Shown one piece after another: positions 1 through 8,327 of a stretch of DNA of 64,000 nucleotides (positions within the stretch are counted from its first letter, which is position 1; each line of letters opens with the position of its first letter). The position numbers were made by a program, and so were the translations under genes. Below the pieces are notes generated by a model. It searched no databases and was not told where the DNA came from. It worked only from the letters and a program-made list of their open reading frames with translations. The DNA comes from Bacteroidota bacterium (GTDB lineage: Bacteria; Bacteroidota; Bacteroidia; Chitinophagales; Saprospiraceae): contig WGNL01000030.1 in assembly GCA_016124585.1 (NCBI GenBank), forward strand, positions 62,001 to 126,000, given 5' to 3'.

Positions 1-609
1 ACCATTGTCTTCAAATTGGATGTTTTTCAGAATATACCCTTGGTCGTCTAAGCTCCGATGAATATGAAAATAGACATTGCCAACCTTTTTTTCTTCTACA
101 GGCTGAAGGTTGGCAATGACTTTCTTTGAATTGAAAAAGTCGAGGACGAATTTTCCGTTTATATGGAGCCCTTTTCCAATATTGACGACTGTTTTTAGGT
201 GGTCTTTCTCTGTTTCAAAATAGCCAAAACTGGTAAAAAAGTTGAAAATATAGTCAAAGTAATTGATTCGATAAGGCTGGCGCATGTCATGCTGGAAAAA
301 GCTAAGATGCTCATTTTCAAACTGTTGTGCGTATTTTATGCTAGCTTCTGCAATGTCCAACCCAGTCACGTAAAAACCTTTTTCGGCAAGATAGCGAGAG
401 TAACGTCCTTTTCCGCAGGCGAGGTCAAGAACGGTCGAGTTGGCAGCCGGATTCAATACCATCAAAAGTCGGTCGATGAAGTTTTTGGCTTCTTGCTCAT
501 CCCTGTTTTTATACAATAAATGATAGTATGGAGAATTGAACCAATCCTTGAACCACTCGGTGTGGTTATTTGTCTCCTTCATTGCTTGCACTTGCGTCGT
601 TTCAATCAT
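1..609 (-). CDS. Class I SAM-dependent methyltransferase (3' end missing)
   Basis: The reading frame runs off the left edge, so about 203 residues of the N-terminal part are visible. A SAM-binding motif I is clear (VLDLACGKGRYSRYLA, about residues 63-78), followed by an acidic strand end (VTGLDIAE) and a motif like HDMRQPY, the order expected of a Rossmann-fold methyltransferase of the Methyltransf_11/25 type. The substrate cannot be told. Two starts are possible: the ATG at 609, or the in-frame ATG at 582. A minus-strand TATCTTTG element sits only five bases before 609, so the start at 582 would leave a more usual leader. It is transcribed divergently from the cysteine desulfurase. Seen: motifs; inferred: exact start. 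Confidence 0.85.
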   Translation of the reverse strand, partial: MIETTQVQAMKETNNHTEWFKDWFNSPYYHLLYKNRDEQEAKNFIDRLLMVLNPAANSTVLDLACGKGRYSRYLAEKGFYVTGLDIAEASIKYAQQFENEHLSFFQHDMRQPYRINYFDYIFNFFTSFGYFETEKDHLKTVVNIGKGLHINGKFVLDFFNSKKVIANLQPVEEKKVGNVYFHIHRSLDDQGYILKNIQFEDNG

Positions 610-613
610 GAGG

Positions 614-621
614 CAAAGATA
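614..621 (-). promoter_or_regulatory. Bacteroidota -7 promoter element (TATCTTTG)
   Basis: Read on the minus strand the bases are TATCTTTG, matching the TAnnTTTG consensus of the Bacteroidota primary sigma factor. It would drive the methyltransferase to its left. The element lies so close to the ATG at 609 that a transcript from it would be nearly leaderless, or translation starts at 582. I see no good -33 TTTG. Confidence 0.4.
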
Positions 622-623
622 AG

Positions 624-651
624 TTGCGCAGCAAAAGAATTCCTACTTTTG
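624..651 (+). promoter_or_regulatory. Predicted promoter (TTG-N17-TACTTTTG)
   Basis: TACTTTTG at 644-651 fits TAnnTTTG, and a TTG at 624-626 lies 17 bases upstream, near the expected -33 position. The predicted start of transcription would be about 25 bases before the ATG at 684. Its -7 element is 22 bases from the opposing element at 614-621, so this is a compact divergent promoter pair. Confidence 0.5.
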
Positions 652-683
652 CAAATAGCCGTTTGGCAGTAGAAAACAACATT

Positions 684-1835
684 ATGAGAATTTATTTGGA
701 CAATGCAGCTACTACCCCATTACTACCTGAAGTAATTGATGCGATGACTAACTTGATGCGGGAGCAGTATGGCAATCCATCCAGCATCCATGCAGAAGGT
801 CGAGCAATGAGGGCAGTTATTGAGGAGGCCCGGAAAAAAGTGGCCAAACTGATAGGTGCCAGTATTGGCGAGGTTTTCTTTACCAGCGGTGGTACGGAAA
901 GCAGCAACATGGCCCTGAAATGCGCCGTACGTGACCTCGGTGTGACCCGCATCATCAGTTCGCCAACAGAGCATCATTGCGTCCTGCATACATTGGAGGT
1001 GCTTGAAAATCAAGGTATTAGTTTGGAAATGTTGAATGTGGATGAGCATGGCAGACTTGATTACAGACAACTTGAAATGTTGCTTCAAAATGGAGCCGAC
1101 CAACGCACGCTTGTAAGTTTGATGCACGCCAACAATGAGATAGGTACACTGAGCGATATGGAGCAAATAAGCCAGCTCTGCGAGAAATATGATGCATTCT
1201 ACCACTCCGACACAGTGCAAACCATGGGGCATTTCCCATTTGATGTTTCAAAAACAAAAATCCATTTCCTGACAGGCGGTGCGCATAAATTTCATGGACC
1301 TAAAGGCTGCGGGTTTATTTATATTAACCATGCCGCTATGTTAAAACCCTTTATAGACGGTGGTGGCCAGGAGCGCAATATGCGGGGCGGAACAGAGAAT
1401 GCTTATGGCATTGTTGGATTGGCAAAAGCATTGGAATTAGCTTGTGAAAATATGACAGCTCATAGGTCGCATATCGAGGGATTAAGAAGCTATCTTAAGC
1501 AACAATTGCTGGATAATTTTGAGGATATACAAATTAATGGCGACTATGACGGAAGCAGTTTATACACTGTTTTAAGTGTTTCGTTTCCGCCTTCGGCTAA
1601 ATCAGATTTGCTGCTTTTACACCTTGATATTGCTGGAATCAGTGCATCGGGAGGTTCGGCCTGCAGTTCCGGTGCGGAGGCTGGTTCGCATGTGCTAACC
1701 GCTATCGGTGCTGACCCAAACCGCAAAACCATCAGATTTTCTTTTTCACATTTGAATACCAAAGAAGAAATGGATGCTTTGGTTGAAAAACTGAAGTCGA
1801 TGTTGGAAAAGCGTAAGCAGGAAACGGCTTTCTGA
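684..1835 (+). CDS. Cysteine desulfurase (NifS/IscS family)
   Basis: PLP-dependent aminotransferase class V enzyme of 383 residues that removes sulfur from cysteine for Fe-S cluster or tRNA thiolation. Family motifs appear in order: YLDNAATTP at the start, TSGGTESSN (about 67-75), TEHHCVL (95-101), ANNEIG (149-154), the Schiff-base lysine in GGAHKFHGPKG (Lys202), RGGTEN (234-239), and the mobile catalytic cysteine loop SACSSG (Cys327). I chose the ATG at 684 because homology starts at MRIYLDNAA; an ATG at 624 in the same frame would overlap the promoter element. No iscU or regulator lies nearby, so which sulfur acceptor it serves is open. Family assignment is firm; the IscS versus NifS versus SufS subtype is not. 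Confidence 0.95.
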   Translation: MRIYLDNAATTPLLPEVIDAMTNLMREQYGNPSSIHAEGRAMRAVIEEARKKVAKLIGASIGEVFFTSGGTESSNMALKCAVRDLGVTRIISSPTEHHCVLHTLEVLENQGISLEMLNVDEHGRLDYRQLEMLLQNGADQRTLVSLMHANNEIGTLSDMEQISQLCEKYDAFYHSDTVQTMGHFPFDVSKTKIHFLTGGAHKFHGPKGCGFIYINHAAMLKPFIDGGGQERNMRGGTENAYGIVGLAKALELACENMTAHRSHIEGLRSYLKQQLLDNFEDIQINGDYDGSSLYTVLSVSFPPSAKSDLLLLHLDIAGISASGGSACSSGAEAGSHVLTAIGADPNRKTIRFSFSHLNTKEEMDALVEKLKSMLEKRKQETAF

Positions 1836-1871
1836 GTTAATATTAATACCTAACAATCAAATAATTACCAT

Positions 1872-2930
1872 ATGCCAAGTACTAAAATTGCCGGAATTGG
1901 CTTCTACGTCCCCGAAAATGCCGTCACCAATTTTGACCTGATGCGACACATGGAGACCTCCGATGAGTGGATTCAGGAACGCAGCGGCATTGTGGAGCGG
2001 CGCTATGCAGAACGACACAAGGAAACGACCACGGTGCTTGGAGCAAAAGCCGCCAAAATCGCCATTGAACGGGCAGGAATCACGAAGGAAGACGTGGATT
2101 TCATCATCTTCGCAACGCTAAGTCCAGATTATTTTTTCCCTGGATGCGGTGTGCTTTTGCAGCGTGAGTTGGGTATAACCCACACGGAGATTGGGGCGTT
2201 AGACGTCAGAAACCAGTGTTCTGGTTTTGTATATGCGCTTACGGTTGGCGACCAGTTTATTCGGTCGGGTATGTATAAAAATATACTCGTTGTTGGCGCT
2301 GAAGTCCATTCTATGGGACTTGATTTTTCGACTCAAGGCCGCAATGTTACGGTGCTTTTTGGAGATGGGGGAGGGGCAGTTATTTTACAGCCAACCAATG
2401 AGCCTGGGCAAGGAATATTGACCTCAAAATTGCACTCGGATGGCACCCATGCTGAACAATTGGCCTTTATAAATCCAGGTTGTCATAGTGGATACCATGA
2501 TAGGGAAACGGATTTTGGTTATGAGGAAAATCAGGAATTTGGCGGCCTGTTTTTGACTCAAAAAATGATGGACGATGCCCTGACCTTCCCACAAATGGAT
2601 GGGCAATTGGTGTTTAAAACAGCAGTCACAAAATTTCCTGAAGTGATAAAGGAGGTGCTAGACGACCAAGGCCTTACCCCTTCCGATATAGACCTTTTCG
2701 TTCCACATCAAGCTAATTTGCGTATCAGTCAATTTGTACAGAAAAAACTGGGGCTGCCCGATGAAAAAGTATGGAATAATATCCAAAAGTATGGAAATAC
2801 CACTGCGGCGACTATTCCGATTGCATTATGCGAAGCGTGGGAAGCTGGTAAAGTTAAAAAAGGTGACCTGATATGTATTGCTGCTTTTGGTAGTGGATTT
2901 ACTTGGGGGGCATCGTTGATTAGATGGTAA
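1872..2930 (+). CDS. fabH: 3-oxoacyl-ACP synthase III family protein (FabH-like)
   Basis: Thiolase-fold condensing enzyme that would join an acyl-CoA primer with malonyl-ACP. The KAS III catalytic triad is intact: Cys116 in RNQCSGF, His279 in PHQANLRI, Asn309 in YGNTTAATIP, and the C-terminal AFGSGFTWGA is typical. The N-terminal TSDEWI..RSGI motif is also diagnostic. At 352 residues it is about 35 longer than E. coli FabH, with the extra stretch around residues 195-240 before the active-site histidine; that suggests a paralogue with an altered primer pocket rather than the housekeeping enzyme, which is inference. It begins 36 bases after the cysteine desulfurase and may be co-transcribed. 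A hairpin follows the stop. Confidence 0.9.
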   Translation: MPSTKIAGIGFYVPENAVTNFDLMRHMETSDEWIQERSGIVERRYAERHKETTTVLGAKAAKIAIERAGITKEDVDFIIFATLSPDYFFPGCGVLLQRELGITHTEIGALDVRNQCSGFVYALTVGDQFIRSGMYKNILVVGAEVHSMGLDFSTQGRNVTVLFGDGGGAVILQPTNEPGQGILTSKLHSDGTHAEQLAFINPGCHSGYHDRETDFGYEENQEFGGLFLTQKMMDDALTFPQMDGQLVFKTAVTKFPEVIKEVLDDQGLTPSDIDLFVPHQANLRISQFVQKKLGLPDEKVWNNIQKYGNTTAATIPIALCEAWEAGKVKKGDLICIAAFGSGFTWGASLIRW

Positions 2931-2943
2931 GTAATTCAGAAAG

Positions 2944-2984
2944 GTTGATAAGGGCTTAAAACCTTTTAACGTGCCCTTATCAAC
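2944..2984 (+). terminator. Stem-loop after the FabH-like gene
   Basis: A perfect 12-bp inverted repeat (GTTGATAAGGGC / GCCCTTATCAAC, arms 2944-2955 and 2973-2984) with a 17-base loop lies 13 bases after the stop. No U-run follows, so a termination role is likely by position only. Confidence 0.45.
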
Positions 2985-3088
2985 TTACATCACCTAATAT
3001 ACTCTAATTAAAAACTTGCTGGTTAGATGGTAGAGTGGGGTTATATCATTTATGTTATGTCTTGCTAATTTAAATGATGATAGCAACG

Positions 3089-4282
3089 CTACGGATGTGC
3101 AACTGCAATTACCGCTTTTCCATTTTTTAAATCTATATAATCACCCGATTCGCTATAAATCCGACAGTTGTATTCGACAGTTACTTTCTTGGTTTTTTCA
3201 CCTTTTTCATTCTTGTCATAATCTTCGATATTAATTACCTTAAAAAAGGAAAAACTTGGTTGTGGCTTTAAATAGGAACTGTAAAAATTGCCGACGATAT
3301 CAGTGTATTCTACTTTCACACCAGATAATTGAATCATATCGCCCACAATAATTGTGTCTATAACTTGTGTGGAATCTATGAGGGTAATAACTGGAGAATT
3401 TGAAAATTGGGCTATACAAATTGGAGGAACTGTGCCCGGCACATAGGTGGTTGAAATAGCCCCAGAAACGATACAGCCGTTCGCATCCGTAATAGTGACT
3501 GATGCTTGCACATTTCCATTAGACAATAATAAGCTTAATGAATCGGTTGTAGAACCATTACTCCAATTATATGCAAACGGGGCTGCACCAAATGTTGCGA
3601 TAGCTTTAACAATAAATATTGAATCACCTACTGGGTTTTGAAAATATGCGTCTAAATTAATATCGCAAAAAGTTGTATTTGCTTGTGTGTTTAATGGTTT
3701 CGTAAGCGATGAACTACAAGTGTTATTAAGTGAAGATATGCTTAATGTTACAGACTCACTTGGTAGTTGTGCATAAGTATGTTGGGTTGATTGCCCTGAT
3801 ATGGAATCACTTGCACCATCACCAAAAGTCCATTCATAGCTTACTGGGGTATTGGGTATTATACTATTAGAAGCATTAAAGGTGACATCATAACCAATTG
3901 TATCTACAATTGTCTTCCATATTGTCATAGTATCGCTTTCCGAAGCGAAATATAAGTTAGGTTCAAGTGCAGCATTAATATCTGGTAGTTCTTGCGGGCG
4001 TTGTTTATTGTCTCGAATTTTAATAGTAAAAATTTCGCCATCGTCAAGACTATCTTTTTGGGCAAAACTGCCTGAAAATTCATATACATCCAGTGGATCC
4101 TTTTCAAAAGATGAAAACATATAATAGCCATCCACACCTGCTTGCCAACTTTTCAAGTTGTCATTAAATTTCGCTTCGGCAGTGAAGACAGGTGTTCCGT
4201 CCACAGGTTCAAGTTCCACTTTTCGGCATCCAAAAAGTAAGGCTACGACTATCAATAAGTTATATGAAATGGTCTTTTTCAT
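3089..4282 (-). CDS. Lipoprotein with PKD domain and SprB-like repeat
   Basis: A 397-residue exported lipoprotein: signal peptide with lipobox ending LLFGC (Cys19). Residues about 115-200 form a PKD domain with the hallmark YEWTFGDG (149-156), and about 205-275 look like one SprB/gliding-adhesin repeat (APFAYNWSNG ... VTITDANGC). The last 100 residues are unassigned. PKD and SprB modules are known from surface adhesins of gliding Bacteroidota, so a surface-exposed binding or sensing role is likely but inferred. It is the last gene of a three-gene minus-strand operon, starting 4 bases after the barrel protein's stop, downstream of an ECF sigma factor. No T9SS sorting domain is visible. Confidence 0.75.
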   Translation of the reverse strand: MKKTISYNLLIVVALLFGCRKVELEPVDGTPVFTAEAKFNDNLKSWQAGVDGYYMFSSFEKDPLDVYEFSGSFAQKDSLDDGEIFTIKIRDNKQRPQELPDINAALEPNLYFASESDTMTIWKTIVDTIGYDVTFNASNSIIPNTPVSYEWTFGDGASDSISGQSTQHTYAQLPSESVTLSISSLNNTCSSSLTKPLNTQANTTFCDINLDAYFQNPVGDSIFIVKAIATFGAAPFAYNWSNGSTTDSLSLLLSNGNVQASVTITDANGCIVSGAISTTYVPGTVPPICIAQFSNSPVITLIDSTQVIDTIIVGDMIQLSGVKVEYTDIVGNFYSSYLKPQPSFSFFKVINIEDYDKNEKGEKTKKVTVEYNCRIYSESGDYIDLKNGKAVIAVAHP

Positions 4283-4286
4283 TTTT

Positions 4287-5660
4287 TTAGTTGAGAAGGT
4301 AAACCACCTGTGCTCCTAACTGGAATTTCTCCGTTTCTTTCAATAAATAGCTGTTTACAGGTGGTATAAAATTATTGTCTAGAATGCCACCAATCATATA
4401 GTTGGCAGACAACCCAAGTGACCAATGGCCAACTATATTATAACGATAGGTCAATTGCAATGTCGGGGTAATGCGGCGATACCCATCTGAATTTACCCAA
4501 CCTGATTTTTCGGTTTTGAAAACCTTTACAGGAGGCTCGCCTTGCTTTTGGTAACTGCCTGTTTCTCCCCGAACGCCTGTTAGAAAATCAAGGAGGAAAC
4601 CTGCTTCCAACTGGTGTTGGTTGTGTTCCCAACCCAACAAAACTGGAATACCTGCATAATGCAGTGAAGTTGTGCGAAGCTCCAAAGTGTCTATTTCTAG
4701 ACCGAAACGATAATTGCGCTGAGTGGCAGATTTTGAAGCATCAAAAGTGCCAGTTCGGTGCAAGTATTGAAGTCCACTACTCAAATAAAATTCATTTCTG
4801 AAATCATATCGCACTACTAATCCTGCACGTTGTCCAATAAAGGTCTTTTCATCTTTGCGAGGGTTCGGTATCAATAATTGCGAAGCCAAGAGCCCAATAT
4901 GCAATCGGGGTGGGTTGGCAACATCAATGTCTTGTACTGAGGTGGAAAGATCTCTTTTACTGAGATCGCCAGTTACAAAATATGGCAAAACAGCCAGGAA
5001 GTTTGGAGATGCCATCTTCTCAAACTGGATTTCTTCTGCCTCTTTTAAATTTAAGTCAAGTATTTCTGAAACTTGGTTTTTGGTATTTTTTATCTCCGAA
5101 TTAGTTGAAAAATCGGGGTTGCTTATTTCAGGATTTAATGACTGAGTATTGATGATTTTGGTGTTATTTTTCAATTTGTCACTAGAATATAAAATGCTTT
5201 GAACTACTGAGCCTTTTGACGAAATGGATTGTGCAATGGTTTGATTTTCAGTGGGTTGTTTATTCGTTGTCCTAATATCTTGATGAAAGTTTGATGTGTT
5301 TTCAATATTGGATAGTTGATTTTCTAAAGGTTCCAATTTGGACATTTGAACTGGTTCGTTGCCTGAATTTTCTTTATTAGGTAACGAAGTAGATGCTTCT
5401 GTTGGCATAGATTGGACAGCGATGTTTGAAGTGTTGTAAGCTGTTTTTTTCCCATTAGTTTCACTAAAAATCCAAAAGCTGAATCCTACCAGTATCAGTG
5501 CACCAAGCCCGCCACCGAACCACCAAAAAACTACCCGGCGCTTGCGACGCTTGTCTTGAGCGTCAAGTAGCTTTTCAGCTCCTAGCCAATATTCCTCCTT
5601 CATCTCAAACTTCCGGTCGTGGAGGTTGTCCTTGAAATATTTGTCAAGATTATTTTCCAT
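4287..5660 (-). CDS. Inner-membrane-anchored protein with PorT-like barrel domain
   Basis: 457 residues in three parts. Residues 1-42 are charged and end in a basic patch (DKRRKRR), residues about 43-65 are a single hydrophobic segment, and there is no cleavable signal peptide, so the N-terminus should be cytoplasmic. Residues about 70-230 are Ser/Thr/Asn/Gln-rich and look disordered. Residues about 235-457 show alternating amphipathic strands (HYAGIPVLLGW, LSSGLQYLHRTG, final QLGAQVVYLLN) like PorT-family outer-membrane barrels. It sits 16 bases after the ECF sigma gene and directly before the PKD lipoprotein. By position and topology it may be the anti-sigma or signal-transfer partner; no known anti-sigma sequence motif is visible, so that is inference. 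Confidence 0.65.
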   Translation of the reverse strand: MENNLDKYFKDNLHDRKFEMKEEYWLGAEKLLDAQDKRRKRRVVFWWFGGGLGALILVGFSFWIFSETNGKKTAYNTSNIAVQSMPTEASTSLPNKENSGNEPVQMSKLEPLENQLSNIENTSNFHQDIRTTNKQPTENQTIAQSISSKGSVVQSILYSSDKLKNNTKIINTQSLNPEISNPDFSTNSEIKNTKNQVSEILDLNLKEAEEIQFEKMASPNFLAVLPYFVTGDLSKRDLSTSVQDIDVANPPRLHIGLLASQLLIPNPRKDEKTFIGQRAGLVVRYDFRNEFYLSSGLQYLHRTGTFDASKSATQRNYRFGLEIDTLELRTTSLHYAGIPVLLGWEHNQHQLEAGFLLDFLTGVRGETGSYQKQGEPPVKVFKTEKSGWVNSDGYRRITPTLQLTYRYNIVGHWSLGLSANYMIGGILDNNFIPPVNSYLLKETEKFQLGAQVVYLLN

Positions 5661-5676
5661 GTCAACAAGTGTTGAA

Positions 5677-6246
5677 TTACTTTTTCTCTTTCACCAAATG
5701 CGTTGAACCAGACTGTACAAGCATTTCACGAAGTCGTTGCCGTGCAAATGACAGGTGCCATTTTGAGGTGCCATCGCTGATGCCGAGCAGCTCGCTGATT
5801 TCAAGATGACCATAACCGTCAATGGCAAACAGATTGAAAACCTTTTGGCTCATGGGAGGTAGTGAGCGAATCATTGCCTCCAGTTGACCAGCCTCAAATT
5901 GTAGGTCAGCGGTGTTAAAATCTACCAGTCCATCATGGTTTTGGTGGTTTGTAAAATCTTGATTTTCAATGAGTTCGTTTACTTTACGGTTTTTGCGGAA
6001 ATCATCGATGAGCGTATTAATCATGATGCGGCGTATCCATGCTTCAAATGGCGTTTCGGGGCTGTATTTTGGTAGGTTGTTGATAATTTTCAGGAAGCCC
6101 TCATTCACCATCGCCGCTGCGTCCTCCTCAGAGCGCCGATACCGCACGCATACGCTCATCAGCACGCTGAAACAGCGCTTGTAGAGCTGAAACTGCGCCC
6201 TGCGGTCGCCGTTTGCGGCGTCGTGAAGGAGTGGCTGGTTTACCAT
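5677..6246 (-). CDS. RNA polymerase ECF-type sigma-70 factor
   Basis: 189 residues with the two ECF domains. Sigma region 2 spans about 20-90 (ending in FEAWIRRIMINTLIDDFRK, the region that melts the -10 and binds core), and region 4 about 125-180 with a helix-turn-helix (GHLEISELLGISDGTSKWHLSFARQRLR). A poorly conserved linker of about 35 residues separates them. It is the first gene of a three-gene operon with a barrel-bearing membrane protein and a PKD lipoprotein, the usual layout for envelope-signal-controlled sigma factors in Bacteroidota. A long hairpin lies just upstream. The regulon cannot be seen from here. Confidence 0.92.
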   Translation of the reverse strand: MVNQPLLHDAANGDRRAQFQLYKRCFSVLMSVCVRYRRSEEDAAAMVNEGFLKIINNLPKYSPETPFEAWIRRIMINTLIDDFRKNRKVNELIENQDFTNHQNHDGLVDFNTADLQFEAGQLEAMIRSLPPMSQKVFNLFAIDGYGHLEISELLGISDGTSKWHLSFARQRLREMLVQSGSTHLVKEKK

Positions 6247-6253
6247 TTTGTGA

Positions 6254-6310
6254 ATTGGGTATCAGTTACTGGGCATTGGATATTACAATTTGAATACCCA
6301 ATGCCCAGTA
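6254..6310. terminator. Two overlapping inverted repeats between adhesin gene and sigma gene
   Basis: Arms TACTGGGCATTGG (6267-6279) and CCAATGCCCAGTA (6298-6310) form a perfect 13-bp stem with an 18-base loop. A second stem, ATTGGGTAT (6254-6262) with ATACCCAAT (6294-6302), uses part of the same right arm, so the two folds exclude each other. The site lies 13 bases after the SprB-repeat gene's stop and just before the sigma gene, so it probably terminates the former; no clean U-run is present. Confidence 0.45.
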
Positions 6311-6323
6311 GCTAATTCCTTAG

Positions 6324-8153
6324 TTACTGCTTGACTAATTTAGTCGAGATAACCTCATTTCCAGTGGTCACTTGTAAGAAATATAGACCTGTTGGATAAT
6401 TTGTCAAGTCGAGTCGTAGCGTTTGATAGCCTTTCGCAATTGCCTGGTTTTCAGCAAGCACTATTTGCCCATCGGCTCTTGCTAGGCTGATATTTGCATC
6501 GAAATTTGACGTGGCTTCAAAACCGAAGTTAACAATTCCAGTAGTTGGATTTGGGAAAATTTGAACCTTGCTTTGTGCCAGTAGGTCGTGGATACCAAGC
6601 ACGATTCCCTCGCTAGTAACTTGAAAGCCATTCCCTTCAGAGGTAGGGTTGTCGCTACTCAAAGTTACCCAACGCTCCACTTGCTCAACACCCACAATTT
6701 CCACTTCTAACTTGTAAGTGCCAAAAGGTAAATTTCCGAAGCTATACTGACCTTGGCCATCGGTGAGGGTGTGTGTGACAGGCTGTTCGTTGCTGTCAAA
6801 GAGCAATACGCTGGTATTTGGACGGGGAGAGCCACCACGTTCGCCTTCGCCATTGGAGGTAAGGCCTTCCCCTTCAGTAACAGTTCCGTTAATGTTTCCA
6901 GAGCCTCCTGTTAGGTTTGAACCATCGTTCAAAATGATATTGTAGAGGCCGGAACCAGTAGATGGCGTTGTAATGACATCTGCTGAATCCCAGTGCACGG
7001 TGCTGAAATGATAGGTCGGCATATAATCAGCCGCACCTGGGAAATTGGGGTCAAGCGTAGCTTTTACGATATAATCACCAGCCGAATTTTGTGCGCCGAA
7101 ATCGTAAAAATTTGACCAACCATTCGCATTACTTTCAATATCGGTCGTTGACACCAGTTCCCAAGTGTTGGTGTTGGTATCGTTGAAATAAAGTTCTACA
7201 GTACCTTCCATCGGGCCTGGGTTGTTCAGGGAATCAGGGAAGTAGAGGTAACCACTAATGGTGAAATTGGGCGCATGATAAAAGTAGCAGGCATTTGAGG
7301 TGCAGCCCCCGCCGGTAACCGTCACACAATAGCTGCCAGTACTGCTCGGCACAATGTAGTTAGAGGTTTCACCTGTGCTCCATAAGTAGGTGGCGGAAGG
7401 TGGATTTCCAAATGCTTCAAGAATATCATAACCAGCACTGTCCATTTGCGTGATATAAACATTACAAGGATTAAAAGTTTGGCAGTCAGAAGATATACAG
7501 CCATTGGCATCAGTAACTGTTACACAGTAATTACCCATATTATTTGGGTTAACAGTTATGGTCTGCGTGTTTGCCCCAGTATTCCATTGAAATGTAAATG
7601 GTGCAGTCCCGGTTGGTTCCGCAGTCAAGGTTGGGTTTAGACTGTCTGAGGTGATTTGCACCGAGCAACTGGGCCATGAGTAACATGCAGAGGCTTCGCA
7701 GCCCGTTAAATCCGTAATGGTTACGCAATAATTACCTGGTGCATTTGGGAAAATGCTTGAAGAAGTACTGCCATCACTCCATACATAAGTGAATGGATAT
7801 ACGCCACCCGCATTAGCAAATAATGCGCCTATAGGAGTTATTTGAATTGATGCTGAGCATGAGTTCTGATTATAAAGGCATGATTCAGCCACACAGCCAT
7901 TGGCATCGGTTACCGTGACACAATAATTAATACCCCAGGATGTGACAACAACTGTTGGGGTTGTTTCACCCGTACTCCATATATATGCGAAAGGCGCATC
8001 GCCTGAAGGCATTGCCGTTAGTATCACATCACCTGTATTGGTGGAGTCGAGGCTGATACTGACACCGCAAACGAGGTCAGGGCTGGCATTTCCATTGGCC
8101 CAAGCCGATATGGAAATCATGCAAAATGCTAAGAGTTGAATAAATTTTTTCAT
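6324..8153 (-). CDS. T9SS-secreted protein with SprB-like repeats
   Basis: 609 residues with a cleavable signal peptide (ends AWA, about residue 19). Residues about 28-265 hold four repeats of about 60 residues with the pattern Y/F-x-W-S-x-G-x-T ... YCVTVTDANGC, the SprB repeat of gliding adhesins, each with paired cysteines. Residues about 265-400 are unassigned; about 435-525 resemble a carboxypeptidase-regulatory or SdrD B fold (DGQGQYSFGNLPFGTYKLEVE). Residues 530-609 are a type A T9SS sorting domain (VQIFPNPTTG ... PTGLYFLQV ... KLVKQ), so export across the outer membrane and surface attachment are expected. It lies upstream of, and reads toward, the sigma operon. Substrate or partner unknown. 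Confidence 0.88.
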   Translation of the reverse strand: MKKFIQLLAFCMISISAWANGNASPDLVCGVSISLDSTNTGDVILTAMPSGDAPFAYIWSTGETTPTVVVTSWGINYCVTVTDANGCVAESCLYNQNSCSASIQITPIGALFANAGGVYPFTYVWSDGSTSSSIFPNAPGNYCVTITDLTGCEASACYSWPSCSVQITSDSLNPTLTAEPTGTAPFTFQWNTGANTQTITVNPNNMGNYCVTVTDANGCISSDCQTFNPCNVYITQMDSAGYDILEAFGNPPSATYLWSTGETSNYIVPSSTGSYCVTVTGGGCTSNACYFYHAPNFTISGYLYFPDSLNNPGPMEGTVELYFNDTNTNTWELVSTTDIESNANGWSNFYDFGAQNSAGDYIVKATLDPNFPGAADYMPTYHFSTVHWDSADVITTPSTGSGLYNIILNDGSNLTGGSGNINGTVTEGEGLTSNGEGERGGSPRPNTSVLLFDSNEQPVTHTLTDGQGQYSFGNLPFGTYKLEVEIVGVEQVERWVTLSSDNPTSEGNGFQVTSEGIVLGIHDLLAQSKVQIFPNPTTGIVNFGFEATSNFDANISLARADGQIVLAENQAIAKGYQTLRLDLTNYPTGLYFLQVTTGNEVISTKLVKQ

Positions 8154-8327
8154 TGTTGAAATTTATTTTTTTGATTGTTGTTCGATTTCGAATTCGATGT
8201 CAACCCTTATCACGAAGATAGCGTTTGAGAGGTTGGGTGAGCCGGAAAATTTTATTGCTTTATTGCTGAAATGCTTTATTGTTTCATTTTTTTGCTCCGC
8301 AATTTCTCAAATTCCAATTTCAATCTC

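Noticed and set aside
199-519. Open frame of 106 codons on the plus strand at the left edge
   Set aside because: It lies opposite a clear methyltransferase with SAM-binding motifs, and its translation shows no domain.
8271-8327. Earlier rarA start at 8271
   Set aside because: The extra 19 residues precede the highly conserved LAERLRP start and look like untranslated sequence.
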